Source: Microcebus murinus
Lineage: Eukaryota > Chordata > Mammalia > Primates > Cheirogaleidae
Length of the DNA stretch: 64,000 bases
NCBI RefSeq assembly: GCF_040939455.1
Contig: NC_134108.1
Location: 7,035,501 to 7,099,500 of the forward strand
Direction of reading: 5' to 3'
Shown here piece after piece: positions 11,018 to 22,139 of the stretch. How positions within the stretch are numbered: position 1 is the stretch's first letter; each line of letters begins with the position of its first letter. Made by a program: the position numbers and the translations under genes. The notes below the pieces were generated by a model, which had not been told where the DNA came from, did not search any database, and saw nothing but the letters and a program-made list of their open reading frames with translations.

Positions 11018-11375
11018 TTTGTCATGGAATCTGAAATCATGTTACTAATGGCGGTGCAAGGTTCCAAACTGAAAATATTTACTTCTTAATGCATTTTGTA
11101 AACAAATTATTTTCCTTGTGGTTACTTGAAACTACTTAAACAAAAAATATATACATGGACATACAGGGCTGGCTCTATGAACATGCATTAACCAAGTAAG
11201 CAGGGCACAGCAATGCAGCAACCTTCAACAATTGGGTGATTTTTATTCTCCACATGCAGGTGTTCAGGTGAATAAATACACAGGTGCTGCCTTATTGCGA
11301 GTACTGTGGCATGCTTCAAATCTGAAATCTAGTGCCTAAAATGGATTTTTATTGGCACTTCATATTACCTCTCTA
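11018..11375. other. Unique intronic interval
   Basis: Nothing recognised between the LTR and the MIR. Confidence 0.3.
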
Positions 11376-11379
11376 TCGG

Positions 11380-11610
11380 CCAGGCTTTAGGTTAGTCGTT
11401 TACGCACACTGTCTCAGTAAGTCCTCCCAACAACACTGTGAGGTAGACACAATTATTATCCTTATTTTATAGATGAAGAAATAGAGGCTTAGAGAGATCT
11501 GGGTGCTAGTCAGGTGAGGTTCCATGCTCATCAGTAGGTGGGAGGGATACTGAACTCAAGACCTCTGACTCCCAGGTCCACACCCTCAACACCCAGGCTG
11601 CCCCACCTGC
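11380..11610 (-). mobile_element. MIR SINE, antisense
   Basis: Classic antisense MIR features: ctcccaacaacactgtgagg, attatccttattttatagat, gaagaaatagaggcttagag, then acctctgactcccaggtcc. Near full length. Confidence 0.85.
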
Positions 11611-11639
11611 CCCTACGGATATGAACAAAGAAATGCAGC

Positions 11640-12830
11640 TCTTCAAATTTCTGAAATATACATTCTTCATTTAAGCAGGTTCCTGAGATAATTCTTAAAA
11701 TAATTTTACTTGGGTAAATGTACAGTCTAGGAAATATGCAAAATTCCCTTGCTTTGAGACCTTTTAAAAAACCCTTGTCACTGTTCTTTAAATAAGTAAG
11801 ACTAATTAAACTATCCTTCTTAATAAGTGAACTACTTCCATCATATCTTTGCCAATTGGATATTGCCTCACGCTTACTCTGTGTGAGCAGTTTCTGCGAC
11901 TGGCATAATGCAAAAAAATGTTGCTATCATTCAAGTCTGGGTTTTCTTTCCCTTCAAGCATCATTCTGGCCATTTCATATTGCTCTTAGATAACCAATTG
12001 CTTAGGAAAAATAGGTGAAAGCTTTTGAGTGTAAGAGTTATGCATCTTTGGCCTTAAAATAGTGTTTGCTTTGCAAAGAAGAGGTGGTTTTAGAATAGTG
12101 TCATTTTGGCAGTTTATATGTCTTTTTCTTGGCTCAGACCTAGGCTAGACAACAGGAAAACTGACTATTGACAAGTCTGTATTTATTATGTTTAAACCTA
12201 TGGGCATTTCAGAAAGGCAGGCTCCTGGCTGTGTACATTAAGGTAGAATCTGGCTTTTTGTGAGCCCCTGATTTACTCTACTTCTTTTAGGAAATGTAGG
12301 AACAAAGCCATCAAAGTTCCAGATCTCTTTTAATAAATTTCTGGAAAGAGGTGCCGCCACCAAAGGTTTGGGTGAGCATGTGGTCTTTCTTGCACTCACT
12401 CTTCATCCGCCTCTTTGGAGTGCACCTGGGATGCAGAGAAGCTCTAACCCTAACACTGCAGAGTCACCTTACAATTTAAAGGTAGAGACAAGACACACAT
12501 GCATTTCTTTTAATAACTTATTGCTTTAATGGTGAGGCCAGCACCCTTCCTAGAGATAGCCTGAACGACCTCCCCACAACCAAGTCTTTTCTCTTTCCTG
12601 TGGCTCTTCTCAGTCCACACGTGCTCAAGCTGGAAAGCAGGATCCCCACAGATGAGCACCACAGTGCTAAGGAGGAGTCACGGGAAATGCCCTGTGTCAG
12701 AGAGGCCAGGGTTCTCTTGGTACATGCTGGGTGACTTTGGGGAGCACGGGCAATTTCTGTCTCACAAGATATTGCCACATTTAAAGTACACTTCCAGGTC
12801 CTGTTTCTCCACAGCCTGAGAAAGGCATAG
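11640..12830. other. Unique intronic DNA, nothing identified
   Basis: No gene or repeat that I can name. Confidence 0.35.
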
Positions 12831-12839
12831 CAAGCTAAG

Positions 12840-13260
12840 CATGGTGAAAAGACTGTTCATTTTGTTCACTGATTCAGAAGACTTTCATGGATTGCTCCTG
12901 GTGGAAGGCATGTTGTTGTTCACTGAGAGGGATAGAAATTGGGTTCTGCTTTGCTGGAAGCTTCCAGCTGGGCACCAGTGATATGGTGTATGAAATAGAA
13001 TAAAAACTGGAACACCATAAGAGAAACACAGAATGATATGCAAGCACAGAGGAGGGAGAGAGGAGTTCCAGCTGGGAGGTATGTCAGGAAAGGCTGTTTG
13101 AAGAATCGGTTATATATTAACACACAGAGATGGCAGAAGCAAAGGGCACAGGGTCAGTCAGGAGACAAGGAAGGGATACCTGGACAGGATTACACTATCT
13201 TCCAAAAAGTCCCAGTAGGAGACTTAGTGATAAGGGGCATCTCAGTGGCTCTATATAGTT
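12840..13260 (+). repeat. Possible ancient interspersed repeat
   Basis: Fragments such as ttgttcactgattcag, aagcacagaggagggagag, gtcaggaaaggctgtttg and agaagcaaagggcacagg resemble a widespread old mammalian repeat tail, but decay prevents a family call. Confidence 0.35.
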
Positions 13261-13714
13261 GATAAACCATATACTTTCCATTATTTTATTTGATTCATAC
13301 AAAATATGAACTTAATTCTTAAGACTTTTATATTTTATTTTTATGAAGTCTTAACTAAGGGAATAAATGTGAAAATAGTTTAAGCATTGCAAAGTTCTAT
13401 ATGAATAAGATGTTACTATTTATTTCTAATGATTATAAAGTATTAGAGAGTATAGTATACTTACATGTACATGCTGCTTTATTAATGCCATGTTCCCCCA
13501 ACATAGCTTGATGACTAATAATGTAAGAGCATTAAATGCCTGGATTTAACACTGGATTTCTATGGCTCTCTGTGATTACTTTTTTAGAAAGATGGAAATA
13601 CAATGAAAGACATTCACATGGAGGCTCACATATGTAGGCAAACTGAGAAAAATGGTCTGAAGACAAACCACAAGAGTGGATGTCCCTAAGGAGGGAAATT
13701 GGGACTTGTGGCTG
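13261..13714. other. Unique AT-rich interval
   Basis: Nothing identified. Confidence 0.3.
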
Positions 13715-14252
13715 TCCAAAGATGTCATGACCAGAATTCCCAACCCACATGCTCTTTCAGAACCTTGCCATACCCCCTCTAGGAGGAGGAGTCTAATTCC
13801 CCTCCCCTTGAATCCAGGAAGGGCTGTGGCTCTCCTGGAACTGGCAGAATGCACCAGAAGGATGCAGTGTGACTTCCAAGGTTAGCTCATGAAAGGCAAT
13901 GCAGCTTTGTGAGGTAGAACACACCTTTGAGCCTCTGAGCGCTATGTGAGAACTCTGAGACTGCCTTGCTAGGAGGAATCCCAAGCTACATGGAGAGGTC
14001 ATGTGCAGTTGTGTCAGCTGAGGTCCCATCTGAAAGCAGTAACGACTGCCAGTTACATGAATGGCTCCTGCCCATCAGGTAGGCCCAGCCTCTGAGTCCT
14101 CCTCTCTGAGGCTGCATTTTTTTAGAGCAGATATAACACTCCCTGTTGTGCCCATTCTGAATTCCTGACCCTCAGAATCTGTGAATATAAGAAAATGTTT
14201 TAAGTCACTGAGTTTGGGGATCATTTGTTATACAGCAAGTGGAATTTCAACC
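13715..14252 (+). mobile_element. MLT1-type MaLR LTR
   Basis: Matches the MLT1 layout: attcccctccccttgaatcc, gggctgtggctctcctgg, a middle with gctacatggagaggtcatg, then the diagnostic 3' end gttttaagtcactgagtttg and atttgttatacagcaa. Noncoding LTR of an ERVL-MaLR element; the left boundary is approximate. Confidence 0.75.
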
Positions 14253-14660
14253 TTATCTGTAATAGTAAACTATTTCCTTTTTTTAAAAAAATTTAAAATA
14301 AATATGACAAAATGCTAACATTTGCTCATTCTGGGAGGTGGGTATGTGAATATTTATTATATTTTTCTTTGAAAACTTTTATATTTTTAATTGAAAATAT
14401 GTAACATAAAATACAAATTGTTGAAATTCCCAGAAAATGTATAGGTATTAATGTTCAAAAAATAGAAAAATTCCACAAAACTCACATGTAAAGATATTTA
14501 TGTTGTACTTCGTTGATTTAAGGATTCAAAGAAAAGATGGAGATGAAAATACCATACTATAAAGTGGCCATTTAGGATAACAAGGAGATGTCGTTGGAAT
14601 TGCTATAATAATGGTTCTACAGAATAGCAGATTCTGATTTTGTTTCACATGACTTACAAA
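14253..14660. other. AT-rich interval, nothing identified
   Basis: Very AT-rich sequence between the MLT1 and the Alu. Confidence 0.3.
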
Positions 14661-14667
14661 GGAGCTA

Positions 14668-14993
14668 GGCCAGGCGCGGTGGCTCACACCTGTAATCCTA
14701 GCACTCTGGGAGGCCGAGGTGGGAGGATCGCTCAAGGTCAGGAGTTCGAAAACAGCCTGAGCAAGAGCGAGACCCTGTCTCTACTAAAAATAGAAAGAAA
14801 TTAATTGGCCAACTAAAAATATATTAAAAAATTAGCCGGGCATAGTGGCGCATGCCTGTAGTCCCAGCTACTTGGGAGGCTGGGGCAGAAGGATTGCTTG
14901 GGCCCAGAAGTTTGAGGTTGCTGTGAGCTAGGCTGACACCATGGCACTCTAGCCTGGGCAACAGAGTGAGACTCTGTCTCAAAACAAAAAAAA
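14668..14993 (+). mobile_element. Strepsirrhine-type dimeric Alu, full length
   Basis: Starts gccaggcgcggtggctcac and has an elongated A-rich linker between arms (tctactaaaaatagaaag...ggccaactaaaaatat). The right arm has gctgtgagctaggctgacac in place of the anthropoid gccgagat form, and it ends actctgtctcaaaa. Flanked by a 7-base direct repeat GAGCTAG (14662-14668 and 14994-15000), taken as the target duplication. This subfamily is known from lemurs and lorisoids and is the main evidence for the host group. Confidence 0.93.
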
Positions 14994-15000
14994 GAGCTAG

Positions 15001-15577
15001 AAATTTTCATAAATAGTCTGGAAAATGTTAGCATGCTACAGCAACCTTATTTAATTATTTTTTGAAATGATAATGGATTTTGGCCTGGTCAAGAAGGTTA
15101 AAATAAACCCAACCATTCAGGGATAATTTGTGAATACATTATGTCAGACTTTGAGGTTTGTGTTAGTTATAGATGGAGCATTACTGAAAAAATAAAGAAC
15201 AATGGTAAAATGTTTCATTGATAGGAAAATTTCCTAAAAGCCAAGTGAGCAACTGGAAATCATGGCATTGTTGGAGATGATGAAATACGTTACAGTTAAC
15301 TTAAAGTTACTTCAACATTTTACTAAACAGAATAGTTTCTGCAGACCATCTCCAGATTTTAGATTCATGGTTCCTAGAAGTATGCATGAATCAGGAGACT
15401 GAAGCATGGCCATCTGTTTAAGTGTTATTTGGCTTCATCAGAAATTGGACAGAATATGCAAGCAGTAAAAATAAGAGAAACATTGGGGAGCACAGAATGA
15501 GCAAAACAGTGAAATATGAACTGGTGACTATAATAGCTACTTGTGCAAAACACAGGGTCCCTAAAGAGTATGAATCC
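15001..15577. other. Unique interval, nothing identified
   Basis: AT-rich, no recognised feature. Confidence 0.3.
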
Positions 15578-15578
15578 T

Positions 15579-15886
15579 GGACTGCATGCAGTGAGTGCCT
15601 CATGCCTGTAATCTCAGCACTTTGGGATTTGGGCTGAAGTGGAAGGATCGCTTGAGGCCAGGAATTCGAGACCAACCTGGGCAACATAATGAGACCCCAT
15701 CTCTACAATTTTTTTTTTTTAATTTGCTGGGTAGAGTGGCACACACCTGTAATCCCAGCTACTTGGGAGGCTGAGGCAGGAAGATTGCTTCAGCCCAGTA
15801 GTTTGAAGCTGCAGCATTCTATGATTGCACCACTGCACTCTGGCCTGGGCAACAGAGCGAGGTCCTGTCTCTAGGGGGAAAAAAAA
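15579..15886 (+). mobile_element. AluJ-like dimeric Alu, diverged
   Basis: Both arms are present: gcctgtaatctcagcacttt and gaccaacctgggcaacataa, a poly-T middle at 15708-15720, then ggaggctgaggcaggaag and tgcaccactgcactctggcc. Diverged from younger Alus. The target duplication was not resolved. Confidence 0.9.
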
Positions 15887-15929
15887 GTGTGAAACCCATT
15901 CCTTCCTCTTGCACAGGTGACACTTAGGT

Positions 15930-16390
15930 GTTAGATCAAGAGTGAGGAGGTTAGTAAAGAATGATCTTGGGGTCACTGGAGACCCCAGAAGATCTGATTC
16001 TGTAGCATGGTAGAGATGGAGGAGGCCATGCTGGGCTAAGGGGTGAATGGGGGCTTAGGAGTGTGGAGGCAGAGTGTGCCTATGACAAGGAGCTACAGAT
16101 GCTCCACTGCAGAGAGACACAGGGATAAGGAGCACTGTCTAAAGAGCCAGTTGCATGGGGGACGGGGAGAAAAGAGCAGATGCATTTGAGCGGGTCTAAA
16201 TGTGGATGGCCAGTGAAGGAGAAAAGAAGACAGGAGACCCAAGGGAGGGGCTGGGAGCAGGATTCACCAGAGAGGGCAGGAGGGTGGGGATCAGAGCATA
16301 GGAGGAAAGATAAGGGGAGGGGGAACTGGGAGGTGGAGGGGTGTCATGGTTCTTCTTCTGTTAAGTTAGGAAGAAACAATGGGATGGATA
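15930..16390 (+). repeat. Possible ancient LINE-1 M-type 3' tail
   Basis: The purine-rich series (gatcttggggtcactggag, gagatggaggaggccatg, ggaactgggaggtggagg) recalls the long 3' untranslated tail of old L1 elements, also seen near 24, 28 and 48 kb here. The call is tentative. Confidence 0.35.
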
Positions 16391-17278
16391 GAGAGAAATT
16401 TATTGTCGTGGTGCAGGACACTGAAAAAGCTTCTTATCCCAAGTTTTCTATTTCTCCAGGGACATGGAGAGCAAGGATTTGCTAAGAGTGGTGGGGACAG
16501 ATTGACAGTTTGCAGAAAACAGAGACTGGAGAACCTGAGGGAGAGGAGATCAGGGCATTGCTGGACTGTCAAGCAACAAGGAGGGGCCCATGGACCAGTG
16601 AGCACAGAGCAACCCGTGTAGTGTAGGGTGTCTCTGGGGTGCTCACAGCCCAGGCAGGATGGGCAGCTGAAGAGCTGGACCTCGGATCTGAGCTGGACAG
16701 GGAAGGAAGGAGAAGGAAGGTTCAGCAGGGAGGGCGCAGGGCATTATGGATGGAGGTAAAGGCACGGCATGGTGTGAGGCTGAGCACAATGTGGAAGATT
16801 GGGACCTGTGCCTCTTGGTCACCTGGTGCCCCAGCACCCACAGCATGCCTGGACCCCCTGGCCACTCCACACCCACCTCTAGAATGAATGAGTTAGTGCA
16901 TGTCAGGGCCGGCTCACGGCATGGCTTCAGGGTGACAGGAAGGCCCCTGGTAACAGCAGCTCAAGACACTGCATAGCAGCTTGCCTGGCCAGGCAGAGGG
17001 AGGTTCAATTACATATAAATTCTGCATGCAGAGACATGACATCAATATCTGTTGAAAGTGTGCAGCATTTTATAAGATCCATCCTCTAAGCACATGCAAG
17101 TTGTGATGGGGGCAAAAACACTGCAGTGAAGGAAACCACAGTACTGAGTAGCAGCTGAATTTTTAAGAACAGAATTCCCTATGAACTTTCTTTGAAGAGA
17201 GCCATGTTTTTCATTCAAGTATAAGGTTAGCCAGTCATTGCGATGGGAAAATCATTAGCTAACACAAGCATCCTTGTA
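16391..17278. other. Moderately GC-rich unique DNA
   Basis: Overlapping short open frames occur in several phases (16366-16976), but none has protein-family features or conserved-looking splice context. No repeat was named. Confidence 0.35.
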
Positions 17279-17280
17279 GA

Positions 17281-17465
17281 CCAGTGGTTCTCAGAGGTGG
17301 TGCTGGACCTGAACATCAGCAACATCTGGGAATTGCAGGTGTTAGAAATGCAGATTTTCAGGCCCCACCTTGGACCCAGTGAATCAGAAACTCTGGGGTG
17401 AAAGGCCCAGCAGTCTGGTTTCACAGCCCTCCAGACGATTGTCAGATATGCTAAAATATGAAAGC
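17281..17465 (+). mobile_element. MER5A, near full length
   Basis: Reads cagtggttctcagaggtgg, gttagaaatgcagattttc, aggccccaccttggaccc, gtgaatcagaaactctgg and cagccctccagacgatt, in consensus order for the hAT-Charlie MITE MER5A. Noncoding. Confidence 0.88.
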
Positions 17466-17544
17466 CTGCCCTCAAGGCAGGTAAGTAGGGACAAGACATT
17501 GGTCTGGGGTGACCTCGACCTTGCAGGGAAACCAATTCTCATGC

Positions 17545-17705
17545 TGTGCTATCTTGGGTGAGTCACAAAACCACTCTCACCCTCAATTCCATCCTTTGAA
17601 AAGTAGGAAAATAATAATTACTTCCCTCATAGGCTATATGATGCTTAAGATAATTTAGTATTTAAACACATGGAATGTATCTAGCCATTATGTTTTGTGA
17701 CTGGA
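17545..17705 (+). mobile_element. MIR fragment, sense
   Basis: The series ctatcttgggtgagtcac, cctcaattccatcc, gaaaagtaggaaaataataa, ttacttccctcataggct is the sense MIR core. Confidence 0.65.
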
Positions 17706-17833
17706 AATTTTCAGTAATCAAAATAACACCAAATACTACATAATTTCACACCAATAATAAATTAATGGTTCCTGAACAAGGAAATGCACTTGCTACATAG
17801 TAAACAAAATCACTGATATAAAAACATATAAAC

Positions 17834-18166
17834 AGGCCTGGTGCCATGGCTCATGCCTAGAATCCTAGCACTGTCGGAGGCTGCGGCAGATCACTTAAAG
17901 TCAGTTCAAAACCAGCCTGAGCAAGAGCAAGACCCTGTCTCTACTAAAAATAGAAAAAAATTAGCCAGTCAACTAAAAATAGAAACAAAAAATTAGCCGG
18001 GCATGATGGCTCGTGCCTGTAGTCCCAGCTACTCAGGAGGCTGAGGCAGGAGGATGGCTTGAGCCCAGGAGTTTGAGGTTGCTGTGAGCTAGGCTGATGC
18101 CATGACACTCACTCTAGCTAGGGCAACAAAGTGAGACTCTGTCTCAAAAAAAAAAAAAAAAAAAAA
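17834..18166 (+). mobile_element. Strepsirrhine-type dimeric Alu
   Basis: Same subfamily as the copy at 14668: extended linker (ctactaaaaatagaaaaaaa, then gtcaactaaaaatagaaac) and right arm ttgctgtgagctaggctgat. It has a pure A tail of about 22 bases at 18145-18166, which suggests a younger insertion. No clear target duplication was found. Confidence 0.92.
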
Positions 18167-18169
18167 ATG

Positions 18170-18728
18170 TCAACTAGACAAGATAAAATATAATGTGGTA
18201 AGATATTTAAACAGACTGTAGCTATTAAAAGCTATAGGTCAGATTAAAATAATAATATCTGCTAACTAAAGCAATTGCCTTTTCAATTATTCATATTGAG
18301 GGAGGCAACTGTTAGATTCCCATACCTTGTTCATCCAGTTTTATCTTCTGATCCTGCTTTGAGTGATGGAGCCATCTCATTACCTTATAGCCCTTTCCAA
18401 ACTGAGGGCCTGTGATTCCAGAGGCTTGATTCTTCCCCATGCTGTCCTCTCTGAGCAGCCCCTCTTTTTTGAGAGTCTTTTTGTTCATGTGAGCAACTAA
18501 GTATCTATTTTGCTTACGAGATCATTAATAGTGTTCTTTTACTAACTAGTGTGCAGGATTTCACAATCTCTATCTGTTGGGCCTTATTGAGAAGGGATTT
18601 GGTGCCTTGTCCTTTGCTGAAAACCCAATCTTATCTGTATGCTTTAATTTTTGCACCTTGAACTTGTTCCTCAGAAATCCCAGCAACTGGAACAGCAACA
18701 TAGTTACTATTAACAATCTGCAAGCATT
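18170..18728. other. Unique interval, nothing identified
   Basis: No recognised feature before the next Alu. Confidence 0.3.
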
Positions 18729-18740
18729 CTACTCATCAGT

Positions 18741-19041
18741 TTTTTGTTTGTTTGTTTTGTTTTTTTACAGACAGTGTCTCACTCTGTTGCCCAGGCTAGA
18801 GTACAGTGGTATCATCATAGCTCACTGCAGCCTAAAAACTCCTGGCCTCATGTGATCCTCCTACCTCAGCCTCCCAAGTAGCTGGGACTACAGGTGTGTA
18901 CCACCATGCCTAGATAATTTACAAATTTTTTGTAGAGACAGTGCCTTGCTATGTTGCCCAGGCAGGTCTGGGTAACATAGCAATCCTCCCACCTTTGCCT
19001 CCCAAAGTGCTGGGATTACAGGCATGAGCCACCACTTCTGG
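18741..19041 (-). mobile_element. AluJ-like Alu, antisense, with target duplication
   Basis: Antisense dimer: a T-rich head (ttttttgtttgtttgtttt), cactctgttgcccaggcta, a middle attttttgtagagacagtg, and the end cccaaagtgctgggattac. Flanked by a perfect 12-base target duplication CTACTCATCAGT at 18729-18740 and 19042-19053. Confidence 0.94.
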
Positions 19042-19239
19042 CTACTCATCAGTGTTAAATGTGGCACCACCATAATGTTCAGGCTGCTTCACACCTCCTT
19101 TCACTCTGCATTTGGCAAAACAATATCTTAATTAGTTAAAAAGAAAGTGTAAGCAGCAGTAACTAATAGCTCTCTCCTCCAAGGCCTCTGGCAGGCAATC
19201 TCCACTTTACAATAACCAATCTACCATGCACAGAGTTTA

Positions 19240-19600
19240 ACAATATGGTTGAAATCATGCAGTATGCACACATTTATATCCTAGACTTTTTTTTTTTACT
19301 TACTATGACATCATCAATATTTCTACATTATTATCTTATAAATACAGTTTCATCATCTCTGTAGTATTTCAAATAGGTATACCATGTTTATTTAACCATA
19401 TTCCTCTCTAATACACATTCATGTTATTCAAAACCTCTCAATATTATACATCTTGGGAATCATTTTTTCTACTGGTGGAGTGGTTAGGGTGACCAGCTGT
19501 CCCAATTGTTTGGGATTCTCGTAGTTTTAACACTGAAAGTTCCATGTCCCAGGAAACCTCCTCAATCTCAGGCAAGGCAGGAGAGCCCTGGGTGCAAGCA
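19240..19600. repeat. Possible old repeat remnants
   Basis: The 19240-19445 part (taacaatatggttgaaatc, accatgtttatttaaccata) recalls a common but unnamed ancient repeat. The 19487-19560 part (tagggtgaccagctgtccca, ttccatgtcccaggaaacc) resembles one end of an old DNA transposon. Both are weak. Confidence 0.3.
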
Positions 19601-20371
19601 GAAGAGAATGGGGCTGGCATGCAGGACACAGTATTTAAGGAAAAACCTCTACAGACAAAGAGTGCTATCAAGGCAGCCCCTCTGCGAGGGGGTGGGGGAC
19701 ACAGGAAGTCTACTGTGAAGTTGATGCAGCTGCCTGCCCCATTGGGTGGACAGAAGATGGTAGCGGGGATCCAATATATGCAGGTGTTTGGAAACAGGAA
19801 AGCAACAGTCTGGTAAGTGTGGCCTGCTAAGATTCAGGGACAGGTTCTGTGCTCTCTGTCCTGTGGGAAGTGGGAAAGGATGGGTGGCTCCCCTTGACTC
19901 ACCCCAGGGCACAGAGGAGCCAGCACGGTCCAGCTTTTAGAGCTGGCTACAGGGTGCAGGCTGATCTAGGGCACACCTTGGCAACTGTCCAGGTGATGCG
20001 AATCTGAGCTTACGTGATGAACATCACGCTTTACCTATGCCTTTACCTCCTTCTGAGAAGTCAGAGTGGACCTGTGGAACACCAGCCACCAGAGGAAGAG
20101 GAGGAGGTGCAGGGCACGAGGGCAAACCTCACCTGCCCCTAAGCTTGCTGGATACATGCAGTCTTCCCGACAAGACACTTCTTCCTAGACAAGGGGTCAG
20201 TAGGGAAGGAAGTGGAACCTCTGCTCTAGCTTCCACATAATTTCCCTCACTGGGAATATTTTACCTGCTCTTCCAGCTCTTGCTCATCCCACTTCCTGCT
20301 TGAAACATATCTTCCCTATTCCAGCCTTTTCTCTGACTTTCTACCGTACTTAGGGCCTAATGCCAGCTTAT
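19601..20371. other. Unique interval, nothing identified
   Basis: Short overlapping chance frames, no family match recognised. Confidence 0.3.
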
Positions 20372-20602
20372 GAGACCAGCCTGGGCAAAATAGCCCCATT
20401 TCTACAAAAAATAAAATAAAAAAGTTAGCAGGCTGTGGTGGCATGCACCTGTAGTCCCAGCTACTCAGGAGGTTAAGGCAGGAAGATCACTTGAGCCCAG
20501 GACTTTGAGGTTGCAATGAGCTATGATCTGGCCACTGCACTTCAGCCTGGGTGACAGGTGGGACCCTGTCTCAAAAACAAACAAACAAACAAACAAACAA
20601 AC
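20372..20602 (+). mobile_element. 5'-truncated Alu with (CAAA)n tail
   Basis: Begins gagaccagcctgggcaaaat, so the first part of the left arm is missing. The right arm is complete (gtagtcccagctactcagg, cactgcacttcagcctgg). The tail has evolved into a CAAA tetranucleotide microsatellite (about 20573-20602). Confidence 0.88.
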
Positions 20603-20929
20603 CCAAAAGCAAAGAAACCGTGGTTTACTCCAAAGAAAATTTGGGGAATGCAACTATTAAACTTGATGATTGAATATTAAATTGATAATAGGCTTTCAGA
20701 TAGAAACAGAGATCTGTGTGGCATCCTCAGGAAAGACCTTCTATGTGTGCACCAGTGGTCTGCATCTGGGGACACAGCATCTCTGGGTGACAGCTGAAGT
20801 CATCTGTGTATTGTTCATCATTGTCCTCAGCCAGGGTGAGGTAAACTCCTTCACTCACAGGTAAACACCTCCCAGGAAGGATTAGGGCAGCTGCCGCAGA
20901 GGACAGGGATATCTGCAGTATTATCCCAG

Positions 20930-21237
20930 TTAGGGTGTGTTTGGTCTACACGATACCAGTCTATGCCACAGGCCTACTTTAAATGAGTTTCATTGCATAC
21001 TGAAATTTAACAGAAAGCAGCTGACTGCATTAGAAAGGGAAAGCTCCTCAAATGCCCGCATCTCTTCATATGCTCAATGGCCTTTTGGGCTTCCTATTGT
21101 GAAAACTGTCTATATCCTATTCCTCTGCATGACTTTCTTGTTGGTTTACAGAAGTTTCTTTCATATTCTAGAGATATCAGTTAATCGCTTGTTGGTTCAA
21201 ATGTTGCAGATTTCTTTTCCATTTTTCCCATAGTGCA
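20930..21237 (-). mobile_element. L1 ORF2 region fragment, antisense (part 1)
   Basis: Antisense L1-like sequence: tatgctcaatggccttttgg, cttcctattgtgaaaactg, tgactttcttgttggttta and ttctagagatatcagttaat. This is the region preceding the antisense reverse-transcriptase C-terminal part. It resumes at about 21540. Confidence 0.6.
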
Positions 21238-21240
21238 GCT

Positions 21241-21392
21241 CCAGACTTTGGGCAAGTTACTTAATCTCTCTGTGCCTTCCTTCCCTCCTCTACATCAGGG
21301 GAATACAGCACATCCCTCACAGAGTGGGCCAGGATTAAAGGAGTTAACACATGCAAAGTACCTACAACATATGTGTCAGGCAAATAGTAAAG
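21241..21392 (+). mobile_element. MIR nested in the antisense L1
   Basis: Sense MIR core: gggcaagttacttaatctct, ctgtgccttccttccct, aggattaaaggagttaacac, atgcaaagtacctacaac. It lies exactly between the two L1 parts. Confidence 0.7.
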
Positions 21393-21450
21393 TAAAATAG
21401 TAAAAAAAGTAAAATAGTAAAAAAAAAGTAAAATAGTAAAAAAAAATTAT
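21383..21450. repeat. A-rich imperfect tandem repeat
   Basis: About four reiterations of a unit related to TAGTAAAGTAAAA/TAGTAAAAAAAGTAAAA at the tail of the MIR, with growing A runs. Confidence 0.8.
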
Positions 21451-21539
21451 TGAAGCACTGAATGTACTTAAGTATTAGTTACATAATACTACTTATATGG
21501 AGTAGTATGGCTCTACTAAATATTAACTGTGATCTTTCA

Positions 21540-22009
21540 GTTAACTTTGTTTATGGTGTCTGTCATGAGACAATAATTGATCTAATCTAGACTGTCGATT
21601 TTTGGCTTACATTTGTACTTTCGAAATTTTCTTTAAAAAATCTTCCCAACCTTGTCATGCTTCTCCATATTTTCTTGCATTAACTTTACTTTTCACTTCA
21701 ACATTTAAGTCTTCAATTCACTGTGAGTCCTCCTTTGTATGTGGGGCTAGGTAGATTCATTGTTTTCCATATCAGATGAGTCGTGTTATTTTGCCAAACA
21801 ATTCATCCTTTGTGCACAGAGCTATGGGGCCAGCTTCACTGTATGTGCTGTTCACCGGGATGGGGTCAGTCTCTGAGTGCTCTGTCCCGTCCATTGGTCT
21901 ATTTGTCTGTTCTTGCTCTAGGACCATGCTGTTCTTATTATTTTGGTTTGGGATTTCATCTTAATTTCTGGAGGGAAAGTCCTCCTCTCTATTCTTTACC
22001 CCTTTTGTA
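21540..22009 (-). mobile_element. L1 ORF2 region fragment, antisense (part 2)
   Basis: Continues the antisense L1: actttgtttatggtgtctgt, ttcaattcactgtgagtcc, tccattggtctatttgtctg and accatgctgttcttattatt. Highly decayed, no coding ability. Confidence 0.75.
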
Positions 22010-22139
22010 TTATTTTTGGTAGAGATGGGTCTCACTCATTATGTTGCCCAGGCTGGTCTCAAACTCCTGGTGTCAAGTGATCCTCCCACCTCAGCCTCAA
22101 AAGTTGCTGGGATATACGCATGCACCATCTCACTTGGCC
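22010..22139 (-). mobile_element. Free left Alu monomer (FLAM-like), antisense
   Basis: A single arm: gtagagatgggtctcactca, tgttgcccaggctggtctca, aactcctggtgtcaagtgat, ...gcaccatctcacttggcc. It lacks the right-arm extra segment and any second arm. Confidence 0.75.
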
